From contig NZ_CP012150.1 in the NCBI RefSeq assembly GCF_001187505.1, forward strand, positions 2,542,001 through 2,606,000: 64,000 nt of DNA. Reading direction: 5' to 3'. Source of the stretch: Mycolicibacterium goodii (GTDB taxonomy: Bacteria; Actinomycetota; Actinomycetes; Mycobacteriales; Mycobacteriaceae). Both the position numbers and the translations under genes were made by a program. Positions 56,801 through 64,000 of this stretch are shown here, one piece after another. Each line of letters starts with the position of its first letter. Position 1 is the stretch's first letter. Below the pieces are notes generated by a model. It saw only the letters and a list, made by a program, of their open reading frames with translations. It did not search any database and had not been told where the DNA came from.

Positions 56801-58474
56801 ATGCCCCACGTCATCACCCAGTCGTGCTGCAGCGACGGGTCCTGTGTGTACGCGTGCCCGGTGAACTGCATCCATCCGTCGCCGGATGAGCCGGGCTTCG
56901 CCACCGCCGAGATGCTCTACATCGATCCCGATGCGTGCGTCGACTGCGGTGCGTGCGTCAGCGCCTGCCCGGTCGGCGCGATCGCGCCGGATACCAAGCT
57001 GGCGCCCGAGCAGCTGCCGTTCATCGAACTGAACGCGTCCTTCTATCCGAAGCGCGAGGGCAAGCTGCCGCCGACGTCGAAGCTCGCACCGGTGCTGCCC
57101 GCACCGAAGATCACCCGCAACGGCCCGCTGACGGTTGCGATCGTCGGCTCCGGGCCTGCGGCGATGTACGCGGCCGACGAACTGCTCACCCAGCGCGGCG
57201 TGCGGGTCAACGTGTTCGAGAAGCTGCCGACGCCCTACGGGCTGGTGCGCGCCGGGGTGGCGCCCGACCATCAGAGCACCAAGCGCGTCACCGGGCTGTT
57301 CGACCGCATGGCCCAGCAGCGGGGCTTCACCTTCTATCTCAACGTCGAGGTCGGCAGGCACCTCACGCACGCCGATCTGCTCGATCACCACCACGCCGTG
57401 CTCTACGCGGTCGGCGCGCCCAACGACCGGCGCCTGGACATCGAGGGCATGGATCTGCCGGGCACCGCGACCGCCACCGAGGTGGTCGCGTGGATCAACG
57501 GACATCCCGGGTACACCGATCTGCCGGTGCGCCTGGACCACGAACGCGTCGTTATCGTCGGCAACGGCAACGTCGCGCTCGACGTCGCGCGCGTGCTCAC
57601 CAGCGATCCGGATGCGTTGGCCCGCACCGACATCGCCGATCACGCGCTGGCGGCCCTGCGGTCGTCGGCCGTGCAGGAGGTGGTGATCGCGGCCCGCCGC
57701 GGACCGGCGGCCTCGGCGTTCACGCTGCCCGAGCTGATCGGCCTGACCGCCACCTGCGATGTGGTGCTCGACGCGGCCGATCACGATCTGGTGCAGCGCG
57801 ATCTGGCGCAGCAGACCGATCCGCTGACCCGCAACAAACTGGAGATCCTGGCCAAGCTCAACGACGCGTCCGCGCCGATCACGCGTCCGCGCATCCGGTT
57901 GGCCTATCGGCTCACGCCGCGGCAGGTGATCGGCGAGAACCGGGTCACCGCGATCGAGTTCGGGGTCACCGGCACCGACGAGGTGCGCAGGCTCCACACC
58001 GGCCTGGTGCTGACGTCGATCGGCTACCGCGGCAGGGCCATCGCCGACCTGCCGTTCGACGAATCGGCCTCGGTGGTGCCCAACGACGGCGGACGCGTGA
58101 TCGATCCCGCGACCGCAAGCCCCGTGCCGGGCGCCTATGTGGCGGGCTGGATCAAGCGCGGACCCACCGGGTTCATCGGCACCAACAAGTTGTGCGCGGC
58201 CGAGACCGTGCACCACCTGGTGGACGACTTCAACGCGGGTGTGCTCGCCGACCCGCCGCGCAGGCAGGCCGCGCTGGACAAGCTCGTTCGGTCGCGGCAA
58301 CCCGAGGTCGTCGACGCCGCGGGGTGGCGCGCGATCGACGCCGCCGAGACCGCCCGCGGCGGCCAGGACCGGCCGCGCGACAAGTTCACGAACGTGTCGG
58401 ACATGCTCGCCGTGGCCGCGACGGCACCGAAACCCTCGATGCGTCAACGGCTCACGGCAGGCCTGCTCGGCTGA
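56801..58474 (+). CDS. fprB: FprB-type ferredoxin-NADP reductase with N-terminal ferredoxin
   Basis: 557 aa. N-terminal 7Fe/8Fe ferredoxin: CCSDGSCVYACPVNC and CVDCGACVSACPVGA at ~8-65. Then a linker and an adrenodoxin-reductase-type flavoprotein: FAD site VAIVGSGPAAMYAADELL, NADP site VVIVGNGNVALDVARVL, and the C-terminal AYVAGWIKRGPTGFIGTNK. It moves electrons between NADPH and ferredoxin/[FeS] partners. Following the diiron gene suggests that it reduces that protein. Same order as Rv0885-Rv0886. ATG 56801 starts exactly at the ferredoxin (PHVITQSCCSD). Confidence 0.94.
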   Translation: MPHVITQSCCSDGSCVYACPVNCIHPSPDEPGFATAEMLYIDPDACVDCGACVSACPVGAIAPDTKLAPEQLPFIELNASFYPKREGKLPPTSKLAPVLPAPKITRNGPLTVAIVGSGPAAMYAADELLTQRGVRVNVFEKLPTPYGLVRAGVAPDHQSTKRVTGLFDRMAQQRGFTFYLNVEVGRHLTHADLLDHHHAVLYAVGAPNDRRLDIEGMDLPGTATATEVVAWINGHPGYTDLPVRLDHERVVIVGNGNVALDVARVLTSDPDALARTDIADHALAALRSSAVQEVVIAARRGPAASAFTLPELIGLTATCDVVLDAADHDLVQRDLAQQTDPLTRNKLEILAKLNDASAPITRPRIRLAYRLTPRQVIGENRVTAIEFGVTGTDEVRRLHTGLVLTSIGYRGRAIADLPFDESASVVPNDGGRVIDPATASPVPGAYVAGWIKRGPTGFIGTNKLCAAETVHHLVDDFNAGVLADPPRRQAALDKLVRSRQPEVVDAAGWRAIDAAETARGGQDRPRDKFTNVSDMLAVAATAPKPSMRQRLTAGLLG

Positions 58475-58481
58475 GTGCGGC

Positions 58482-58937
58482 TCAGCTCGGCATGCTCTTC
58501 ATGGCCTCCTCGATCTCGTCCATGCTGACCTCGCGAACCGGTTGCCCCATCGACCACTGGTGCCCGAACGGATCGCGCAGCATGCCGTAACGGTCGCCCC
58601 AGAACTGGTCGGCCAGTTCCATGACCACCTCGGCGCCGGCCTCGACGGCCTTGGCGAACTTGGCGTCGACGTCGGTCACGGTGAGGTGGATGGTCACCGG
58701 GGTGCCGCCGAAGGCCTTGGGGGTCTGGGACTTGCCGTTGTCGAACTCGGGGAAGTCGTCGTTGAGCATGACCGTCGAGCCGTTGATGGTCACCGCGGCG
58801 TGGATGATCCGGCCGTCGGGCCCGGGCACGCGGCCCAATTCGGTGGCGTCGAACGCCTTGACGTAGAAGTCGATCGCGGCAGCGGCGTTGTCGACGCAGA
58901 GGTGGGGGATGACGGCCGGGGTGATCTCGATTGCCAT
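58482..58937 (-). CDS. VOC-superfamily protein (Rv0887c-like, YdhR/PhnB type)
   Basis: 151 aa from ATG 58937, with AGGAGGC ribosome site (complement of 58943-58948). Two VOC beta-alpha-beta-beta-beta modules: AVIPHLCVDNAAAAIDFYVKAF...; second VTIHLTVTDVDAKFAKAVEAG... ending in YGMLRDPFGHQWSM. It resembles PhnB/3-demethylubiquinone methyltransferase-like VOC proteins, with few of the metal ligands of true glyoxalases (HL, E/H in positions not clear). Substrate unknown. Same order as Rv0886-Rv0887c. Confidence 0.88.
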   Translation of the reverse strand: MAIEITPAVIPHLCVDNAAAAIDFYVKAFDATELGRVPGPDGRIIHAAVTINGSTVMLNDDFPEFDNGKSQTPKAFGGTPVTIHLTVTDVDAKFAKAVEAGAEVVMELADQFWGDRYGMLRDPFGHQWSMGQPVREVSMDEIEEAMKSMPS

Positions 58938-59055
58938 GGATGCCTCCTGGTGATAGTGGGCGGACACAATGCAGACCCGCCGTGTGGGCCGATCTCATCG
59001 CTGCGGCATGACCCATGCAACCACGAGGGTCTGACAGCGTCACCGATATTGACAT

Positions 59056-59071
59056 GCAAGTCGCTACTTGC
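59056..59071. promoter_or_regulatory. Candidate ArsR operator (GCAAGT/ACTTGC)
   Basis: GCAAGT-CGCT-ACTTGC is a perfect 6-bp-arm inverted repeat 15 bases before the ArsR start (59087) and in the intergenic region of the VOC gene (58937). Short dyads overlapping the promoter are typical for ArsR-type autoregulation. Confidence 0.6.
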
Positions 59072-59086
59072 CTATTGTTTGGCGGT

Positions 59087-59401
59087 GTGGGTGACGTCTT
59101 CAAGGCCTTGGCCGATCCCACCCGCCGGACGATTCTCGACGAGCTGACCGAACGCGATGGTCAGACGCTGTTCGAAATCTGTGCCCGGCTGCTGACCAAC
59201 CACGGCCTGTCCTCGACCCGGCAGGCCATCTCGCAGCATCTCGACGTGCTCGAGGGTGCGGGCCTGATCGAGACAAGACGCGAGGGCCGGTACAAGTTCC
59301 ACCACATCAACACCGCACCGCTCGAACCGATCGTCGAGCGGTGGCTCAAGCAGCCCCGCGACAAGAACACCGAAACCGATGGGGGAGAGGGACCGATATG
59401 A
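59087..59401 (+). CDS. ArsR-family regulator paired with VOC protein
   Basis: 104 aa from GTG 59087. Winged helix: FKALADPTRRTILDELTERDGQTLFEICARLLTNHGLSSTRQAISQHLDVLEGAGLIETRREGRYKFHHINT, the SdpR-like form without the classical metal-binding cysteines (the Cys in FEICARL is not part of an ELCVCDL box). This ArsR-type is probably a sensor of an organic ligand. Its stop ATGA overlaps the start of the VOC gene (59398-59401), and a dyad lies upstream, so they form an autoregulated two-gene operon. Ligand unknown. Confidence 0.87.
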   Translation: MGDVFKALADPTRRTILDELTERDGQTLFEICARLLTNHGLSSTRQAISQHLDVLEGAGLIETRREGRYKFHHINTAPLEPIVERWLKQPRDKNTETDGGEGPI

Positions 59402-59784
59402 GAATCAATCTGACGAGCGTGTTCGTGGACGACCAGGAGAAGGGCCTCCGCTTCTACACCGACGTGTTGGGATTCGTTCTCAAACACGATGTTCCGGTGG
59501 GCGTCGATCGGTGGATCACCGTGGTGTCCCCGCAGGACCCCGACGGCACGGAACTGCTGCTCGAACCTAGCGGGCATCCCGCGGCCAGGCCGTTCAAGGA
59601 CGCGCTGGTCGCCGACGGAATCCCGTTCACCTCGTTCGCGGTCGACGACGTCGAGGCCGAGTACCGGCGCCTGCGCGGACTCGGTGTGCGGTTCACCCAG
59701 GAACCCACCGAGATGGGCCCGGTCACCACCGCGGTGTTCGACGACACCTGCGGCAACCTGATCCAGATCGCGCAGCAGAACTGA
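59398..59784 (+). CDS. VOC-superfamily (glyoxalase/bleomycin resistance-like) protein
   Basis: 128 aa. Two VOC repeats: MRINLTSVFVDDQEKGLRFYTDVLGFVLKHDVPVGVDRWITVVSP at the start, then PFTSFAVDDVEAEYRRLRGLGVRFTQEPTEMGPVTTAVFDDTCGNLIQIAQ. It can bind a metal by E/H residues, not assigned exactly. Coupled to an ArsR regulator. ArsR-VOC pairs in actinobacteria are linked to detoxification of small reactive carbonyls or antibiotics; this is inference from family. Confidence 0.87.
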   Translation: MRINLTSVFVDDQEKGLRFYTDVLGFVLKHDVPVGVDRWITVVSPQDPDGTELLLEPSGHPAARPFKDALVADGIPFTSFAVDDVEAEYRRLRGLGVRFTQEPTEMGPVTTAVFDDTCGNLIQIAQQN

Positions 59785-59801
59785 GCGGGCGAACCGCGAA
59801 C

Positions 59802-60404
59802 TCAGACCACCGAGTACCCGTCGGGCAGCGGCGCCCGGCCGGTCAGTGCCAACAGCAGTGCCTCACCGTCGCCGAAGCGCGCCGCGGTCGACGCCGCCAG
59901 CAGCGTCGCGCTGGACAGCACATCGGCGGGCAGGCCGGCCGGGACGCCGGTGGCGCGGGAGATGTCGAGGCTGTGCACGGCCAGCTCGAATATCCGGGTG
60001 TCCAGGTAGTCGCTGAGCCGGATGCCGTGCCCGCCGAACACCTTGATGATCGGATCGCCGACCCCGTCGATGTCGGAGAGTGCCTGTGCCACAAGCCGAT
60101 CCACCTCACCGGCGGGATCGTCGCCGAGCGCGAGGCCGGCCTGCACGCCGCGTTCGATGACCCCGGCCGCGTCCGCGCCCGCGAGGTGCTCGCGCACCGC
60201 GGCGTAGTAGTCGACGGCGTCGGCGAGGTCGGCGGTCTCGGCGGGAGTGTGCACATACGTGCTCACGGTCACCAGCGAGCGCGACGTGTGCCCGACGAGT
60301 GCGCGCAGATCCCAGTCCCCGAGGCCGGGGCCGTCGAACGTGGCAAGCGCGCGCACGAGCCGCGCGAAAGCCGCTGCGGCCGAAGCGAACACCTCGGCTG
60401 TCAC
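59802..60404 (-). CDS. Mycothiol-type maleylpyruvate isomerase/DinB-like protein
   Basis: 200 aa from GTG 60404. The MDMPI/TIGR03083-like fold is suggested by the N-terminal helix AAFARLVRALATFDG, the WDLRALVGHTSRSLVTVSTYV helix with a His that can bind metal, and DTRIFELAVHSLDISRATG (His-x3-Asp pattern of the metal site). These proteins use mycothiol or are DinB-like. Start GTG 60404 overlaps the stop of citA (60401-60403; GTGA), so the gene is downstream in the citA transcript. Substrate unknown. Confidence 0.83.
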   Translation of the reverse strand: MTAEVFASAAAAFARLVRALATFDGPGLGDWDLRALVGHTSRSLVTVSTYVHTPAETADLADAVDYYAAVREHLAGADAAGVIERGVQAGLALGDDPAGEVDRLVAQALSDIDGVGDPIIKVFGGHGIRLSDYLDTRIFELAVHSLDISRATGVPAGLPADVLSSATLLAASTAARFGDGEALLLALTGRAPLPDGYSVV

Positions 60405-61534
60405 GCCTGTTCGGCCCCGGCGTTCGCGATCTGGTCCCAGCCCTGGACCGACGTTGCGCTGCGCGGTTCGGGGCCGACGTAGATCGCCGACGGACGCACC
60501 AGCTTGCCCAGCCGTTTCTGCTCGAGGATGTGCGCGCACCAGCCCGCGGTGCGGCCGCAGGTGAACATCGCCGGCATCATCGCCGCGGGCACCTGCGCGA
60601 AGTCGAGCATCACCGCGGCCCAGAACTCGACGTTGGTCTCGATGGCGCGGTCGGGCCGGCGCTCGCGCAACTCGGCCAGTGCGGCCTGCTCCAGGGCGGC
60701 GGCCACCTCGTAGCGCGGCGCGCCAAGCCGCTGCGCGGTCGCCCGCAGCACCCGCGCCCGCGGATCCTCGGCGCGGTACACCCGGTGCCCGAACCCCATC
60801 AGCTTGTCGCCGCGGTCCAGGATGGCCTTGACCACCGCGCGGGCGTCGCCGGTGTTCTCGACCTCTTCGATCATCGGCAGCACCCGCGCGGGCGCACCGC
60901 CGTGCAGCGGACCGCTCATCGCGCCCACCGCACCCGAGAGGGCGGCGGCCGCGTCGGCACCCGTGGAGGCGATGACGCGCGCGGTGAACGTCGAGGCGTT
61001 CATGCCGTGCTCGGCGGCGGTCACCCAGTAGGCGTCGATGGCCTCGATGTGGCGGGGATCCGGCTCGCCCTGCCAGCGCGTCATGAACCGGGCTGTGACG
61101 GTGGGGCATTCGTCGATGGTGCGTTGCGGCACCGCGGGCCGGTAGATGCCGCGGGCCGACTGCGCGACGTAGGACAACGCCATCACCGACGCGCGGGCCA
61201 GCTGCCCGCGGGCGGTCTCGTCGTCGATGTCGAGCATCGGTGCGTAACCCCAGATCGGGGCGAGCATCGCCAGGCCGGCCTGCACGTCGACGCGCACGTC
61301 GCCACTGTGGATGGGCAGTGGGAACGGTTCGGCGGGCGGTAGGCCCGCACCGAATCTGCCGTCGACCAGCAGTCCCCACACGTCACCGAAGGTGACCTTC
61401 CGGTCGACGAGTTCTTCGATGTCGACGCCTCGGTAGCGCAGCGCGCCACCGTCCTTGTCGGGTTCGGCGATCTCGGTGGTGAAGGCGACGACGCCTTCCA
61501 ACCCGGCGATGAAGTCGTCCGGTACGGCTGCCAT
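60401..61534 (-). CDS. citA: Citrate synthase
   Basis: 377 aa. Citrate synthase signature [15 protein letters not shown] (His), [17 protein letters not shown] and the C-terminal Arg/Asp residues are in the right order. N-terminus [35 protein letters not shown] is typical of short bacterial type I (2-methylcitrate/citrate) synthases. It condenses oxaloacetate with acetyl-CoA; substrate specificity (citrate versus methylcitrate) cannot be decided from sequence. Divergent to pdxH with 42 bases between starts. M. tuberculosis has a homologue (Rv0889c). Confidence 0.92.
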   Translation of the reverse strand: MAAVPDDFIAGLEGVVAFTTEIAEPDKDGGALRYRGVDIEELVDRKVTFGDVWGLLVDGRFGAGLPPAEPFPLPIHSGDVRVDVQAGLAMLAPIWGYAPMLDIDDETARGQLARASVMALSYVAQSARGIYRPAVPQRTIDECPTVTARFMTRWQGEPDPRHIEAIDAYWVTAAEHGMNASTFTARVIASTGADAAAALSGAVGAMSGPLHGGAPARVLPMIEEVENTGDARAVVKAILDRGDKLMGFGHRVYRAEDPRARVLRATAQRLGAPRYEVAAALEQAALAELRERRPDRAIETNVEFWAAVMLDFAQVPAAMMPAMFTCGRTAGWCAHILEQKRLGKLVRPSAIYVGPEPRSATSVQGWDQIANAGAEQA

Positions 61535-61576
61535 GCGCCGATTCTCGCACCCGGGGCCAGGGGTAGCGTTGGCGCG

Positions 61577-62269
61577 GTGGGGATACCGGACGATCCGGCG
61601 GAATCAGCACCGGAAGACGTTGATCTGGCGACCATGCGCGTCGAGTACGTCGAGAAGGACGGCTGCGGCGATCTCGACGTCGACTGGCTCGGCGACGACC
61701 CGGCATCGGGGTGGCTGACCCTGCTGCAGCACTGGATCAACGACGCCTGGAAGGCCGGCCTGCCCGACGCCAACGCCATGGTGGTCGGCACCGTTGATGC
61801 CGACGGCAGGCCCGTGACGCGGTCGGTGCTGTGCAAGAGCGTGGAGCCCACCGGCATCACCTTCTACACCAATTACGACTCCGCCAAGGGCGAGCAGCTG
61901 GCCGTCAATGCCCATGCGTCGGCGACGTTCCCGTGGTACCAGCTGGGCCGTCAGGTGCACGTGCGCGGCGCGGTGACGAAGGTGTCGCCGCAGGAGACCG
62001 CCGAGTACTGGTCGAAGCGTCCGCGCGGTTCCCAGCTGGGGGCGTGGGCCTCGCAGCAGTCGCGCCCGATCGCCTCACGCGGGGCGCTGCTGCGGCAACT
62101 GGCCGAGGTGACCGAGCGGTTCGCCGATCTGGACCAGGTGCCGGTGCCGCCCAACTGGGGTGGCTACCGCATCGCGCCCGAGGTCGTGGAGTTCTGGCAG
62201 GGCCGCGAGAACCGTGTGCACAACCGCATCCGGGTCGTCGGCGGCCGGGTCGAGCGGCTGCAGCCCTGA
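61577..62269 (+). CDS. pdxH: Pyridoxamine-5'-phosphate oxidase
   Basis: 230 aa from GTG 61577. True PdxH motifs: [92 protein letters not shown] (given by segments), [36 protein letters not shown] and the C-terminal [13 protein letters not shown] and PLP contacts (RP, SQ, W, R) intact. It produces PLP from PNP/PMP. N-terminal acidic tail is longer than in E. coli. The MFS gene follows four bases after its stop and is probably cotranscribed. Confidence 0.93.
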   Translation: MGIPDDPAESAPEDVDLATMRVEYVEKDGCGDLDVDWLGDDPASGWLTLLQHWINDAWKAGLPDANAMVVGTVDADGRPVTRSVLCKSVEPTGITFYTNYDSAKGEQLAVNAHASATFPWYQLGRQVHVRGAVTKVSPQETAEYWSKRPRGSQLGAWASQQSRPIASRGALLRQLAEVTERFADLDQVPVPPNWGGYRIAPEVVEFWQGRENRVHNRIRVVGGRVERLQP

Positions 62270-62272
62270 CAC

Positions 62273-63586
62273 GTGGGACGGTTCTTCGCCGACACCGCGC
62301 CGCTGCGTTCGCCGGATTTCCGGCGACTGTGGCTGGCCGGTATCCCGACGGTCATCGGCGCCAATCTGACGATCTTCGCGGTGCCGGTGCAGCTGTATGC
62401 GCTGACGCAGAATTCGGCCTATGTGGGGCTGGCCGGTCTGTTCGCGCTGGTGCCGCTGGTCGTGTTCGGGTTGTGGGGCGGGGCATGGGCCGACGCCATG
62501 GACCGCAGGGTGCTGTTGATCATCGCCTCGGTGGGTCTTGCGGTGTCCTCGGTGCTGCTGTGGCTGCAGGCCGCGCTGGCGCTCGACAACGTGTGGCTCG
62601 TGTTGTCGATGCTGTCGGTGCAGCAGGCGTTCTACGCGATCAACAGCCCGACCCGCTCGGCGGCGATCCCGCGCATGGTGCCGGGTGAGCAACTGCCCGC
62701 GGCGAACTCGCTGAACATGACCGTGATGCAGTTCGGCGCGATCGTCGGGCCGCTGCTGGCCGGGTTGCTGCTCAGCTGGGTCGACCTGTCGACGCTGTAT
62801 CTGATCGACGCGATCACCTGCCTGGCGCCGATCTGGGCCACGGTCCGGCTCACCCCGATGCCCGTGGACAATGCCGAGCGCGGTTCGGCGCGCTGGGGTT
62901 TCGGCGCGGTGCTGGAGGGCTTCCGTTATCTCGCGGGCAACCGCGTGGTGTTGATGTCGTTCGTCGTCGACCTCATCGCGATGATCTTCGGGATGCCACG
63001 CGCACTGTTCCCGCAGATGTCGCACGAGAGCTTCGGCGGACCGGTCGACGGCGGCACCGTGATGGCGCTGCTGGCGGCCGCGATGTCGGTGGGTGCCGTT
63101 GTGGGCGGGGTGTTCTCGGGGTGGTTGCCGCGCGTGCGGCGCCAGGGTCTTGCCGTGGTGGTGGCGATCGTGGTGTGGGGTGCGGCGATGGTCGGCTTCG
63201 GCATCGCGGGCGGCATGGCGCACGGCCGCACCGGGCTGGTGTTGTGGACGGCGTTGGCGTTCTTGGCCGTTGGCGGCGCGGCCGACATGGTGTCGGCGGC
63301 GTTCCGTTCGACCATCCTGCAGCAGGCCGCCTCGGATGATCTGCGCGGGCGTCTGCAGGGCGTGTTCACCGTCGTGGTCGCGGGCGGACCGCGGCTTGCC
63401 GACACCGCCCACGGCGCCGCGGCGGCGGCCGTGGGCACCACGGTGGCCGCCGCCGGTGGTGGTGTGCTGGTGGTCATCGGGGTGGTGGTCGCGGCGCTCG
63501 CGGTGCCTGCCTTCGTGCGCTACCGGGTGTCGGTCATCGGGACGCGGACCGTGCGCGATGCGGAATCCGAACCCGACTCGGTGTGA
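62273..63586 (+). CDS. MFS transporter (EntS-like MFS_3 type)
   Basis: 437 aa from GTG 62273. 12 hydrophobic segments. N-terminal PLRSPDFRRLWLAGIPTVIG is the classic start of EntS-type exporters; GLWGGAWADAMDRRVLLI holds the MFS motif A; ALAFLAVGGAADMVSAAFRSTILQQAASDDLRGRLQGVF near the C-terminus is the family's second-half signature. Likely a drug or siderophore exporter, substrate not known. Follows pdxH directly, so same transcript. The TetR gene downstream (63652) reads in the same direction and could regulate it. Confidence 0.9.
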   Translation: MGRFFADTAPLRSPDFRRLWLAGIPTVIGANLTIFAVPVQLYALTQNSAYVGLAGLFALVPLVVFGLWGGAWADAMDRRVLLIIASVGLAVSSVLLWLQAALALDNVWLVLSMLSVQQAFYAINSPTRSAAIPRMVPGEQLPAANSLNMTVMQFGAIVGPLLAGLLLSWVDLSTLYLIDAITCLAPIWATVRLTPMPVDNAERGSARWGFGAVLEGFRYLAGNRVVLMSFVVDLIAMIFGMPRALFPQMSHESFGGPVDGGTVMALLAAAMSVGAVVGGVFSGWLPRVRRQGLAVVVAIVVWGAAMVGFGIAGGMAHGRTGLVLWTALAFLAVGGAADMVSAAFRSTILQQAASDDLRGRLQGVFTVVVAGGPRLADTAHGAAAAAVGTTVAAAGGGVLVVIGVVVAALAVPAFVRYRVSVIGTRTVRDAESEPDSV

Positions 63587-63651
63587 TCGGCAAATTTCTG
63601 CAAATCCGCGTTAGCGGGCAGACCCTGCGGTTATACCGTTAACATCCGTCT

Positions 63652-64000
63652 GTGGCATACCGTTCGCAGCAGCTGGGTCGTCGTGAGCGCAAGAAGCAGC
63701 GGACCCGCACATTGCTGGTCAATGCCGCGATCGACCTGTGCGCCCGGCAGGGCTTCCAGCAGACGACGGTCGAGCAGATCGCCGTCGCGGCCGAGGTGTC
63801 GGCGCGCACGTTCAGCCGCTATTTCGCCACCAAGGATGCCGTGATGCTGGCGTTCCTCGACGACGTCATCGAGCTGCTTGCCGGGGCGCTCGCCCAGCAG
63901 CCGCCCGATCTCGGCGATCTCGACGCGCTCCTGCACGCGCACATTGCGGCGTTCGAGAAGACCCGGGTCGCGGAGCCTGGGCAGCTGACCGACGAACGGT
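63652..64000 (+). CDS. TetR-family regulator, 3' end outside window
   Basis: 116 codons from GTG 63652, cut by the window end. N-terminal TetR HTH: RRERKKQRTRTLLVNAAIDLCARQGFQQTTVEQIAVAAEVSARTFSRYFATKDAVMLAFL. Start of the ligand domain (DDVIELLAGALAQQPPDLGD). Promoter-like TATACCGT and GTTAACAT lie within 20 bases upstream of the start. It follows the MFS gene by 65 bases in the same direction and may regulate it. The ligand-binding part is not visible, so no further subgroup is given. Confidence 0.88.
   Translation, partial: MAYRSQQLGRRERKKQRTRTLLVNAAIDLCARQGFQQTTVEQIAVAAEVSARTFSRYFATKDAVMLAFLDDVIELLAGALAQQPPDLGDLDALLHAHIAAFEKTRVAEPGQLTDER

Overview
The window is high-G+C actinobacterial chromosome, and the gene content points to a fast-growing mycobacterium (Mycolicibacterium, M. 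smegmatis-like). The markers are rpfA with a long riboswitch leader, SepH, duplicated molybdopterin genes, several F420-type oxidoreductases, an XPB-type helicase and a mycothiol-type DinB protein. From memory, the backbone order (alpha-keto-acid decarboxylase, alpha-methylacyl-CoA racemase, dapC, fadA, fadB, ercc3/XPB, moaC, mog, moaE, rpfA, moaD, moaA, yccF, cspB, DUF2771, MFS, DUF3027, MarR, SpoU methylase, sepH, serC, Rv0885-like, fprB, VOC, citA) follows the Rv0853c-Rv0889c stretch of M. tuberculosis. Catabolic islands are inserted into it. No rRNA, tRNA, CRISPR array, prophage or insertion sequence was seen.

Layout. 1-3.8 kb: truncated keto-acid decarboxylase, racemase, universal stress protein and an LLM oxidoreductase. 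3.85-9.15 kb: purine/allantoin island with a GntR regulator, NCS1 permease, hydantoin/allantoin racemase, PuuE-type allantoinase and allantoicase, ending in a badly decayed DUF6986 gene. 9.15-10.3 kb: dapC-type aminotransferase. 10.4-22.35 kb: a sugar- or osmolyte-type catabolic island. It holds a LacI regulator, a periplasmic-binding-like protein with no signal peptide, an aldehyde dehydrogenase and MFS operon, and a divergent operon for a branched-chain-type ABC transporter (with a LivM-LivG fusion), a 3-hydroxyisobutyrate-dehydrogenase-like enzyme and an atypical M24 (creatinase/prolidase-fold) hydrolase. Copies of one palindrome, CTGCAATCGATTGCAG, lie upstream of the divergent operons and of lacI, so the island looks like one regulon of unknown substrate. 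22.4-31.2 kb: fadA-fadB beta-oxidation operon, a large LuxR/ATPase regulator, two split-barrel (PPOX-like) proteins and an LLM oxidoreductase. 31.1-36.2 kb: accessory genes (NTF2-like, an SDR without the catalytic tyrosine, LysR, frameshifted MFS, second SDR, DUF2510 protein, cupin). 36.2-46.2 kb: helicase pair, molybdopterin cofactor genes on both sides of rpfA, yccF and cspB. 46.3-64 kb: xi-class GST-like protein, DUF2771/MFS, DUF3027, SRPBCC, DUF2530, MarR, RNA methylase, DUF2537, sepH, serC, map, diiron protein, fprB, VOC/ArsR pair, citA, pdxH, MFS and a TetR gene running off the end.

Noteworthy features are the LacI regulon, the rpfA control region (ydaO-type c-di-AMP riboswitch plus a near-consensus CRP site), and three genes each broken by one single-base indel beside a C/G run (rpfA, an Rv0876c-like MFS, a YbfB-like MFS). 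Those indels could be sequencing errors or strain mutations. Several long perfect intergenic hairpins are also present.
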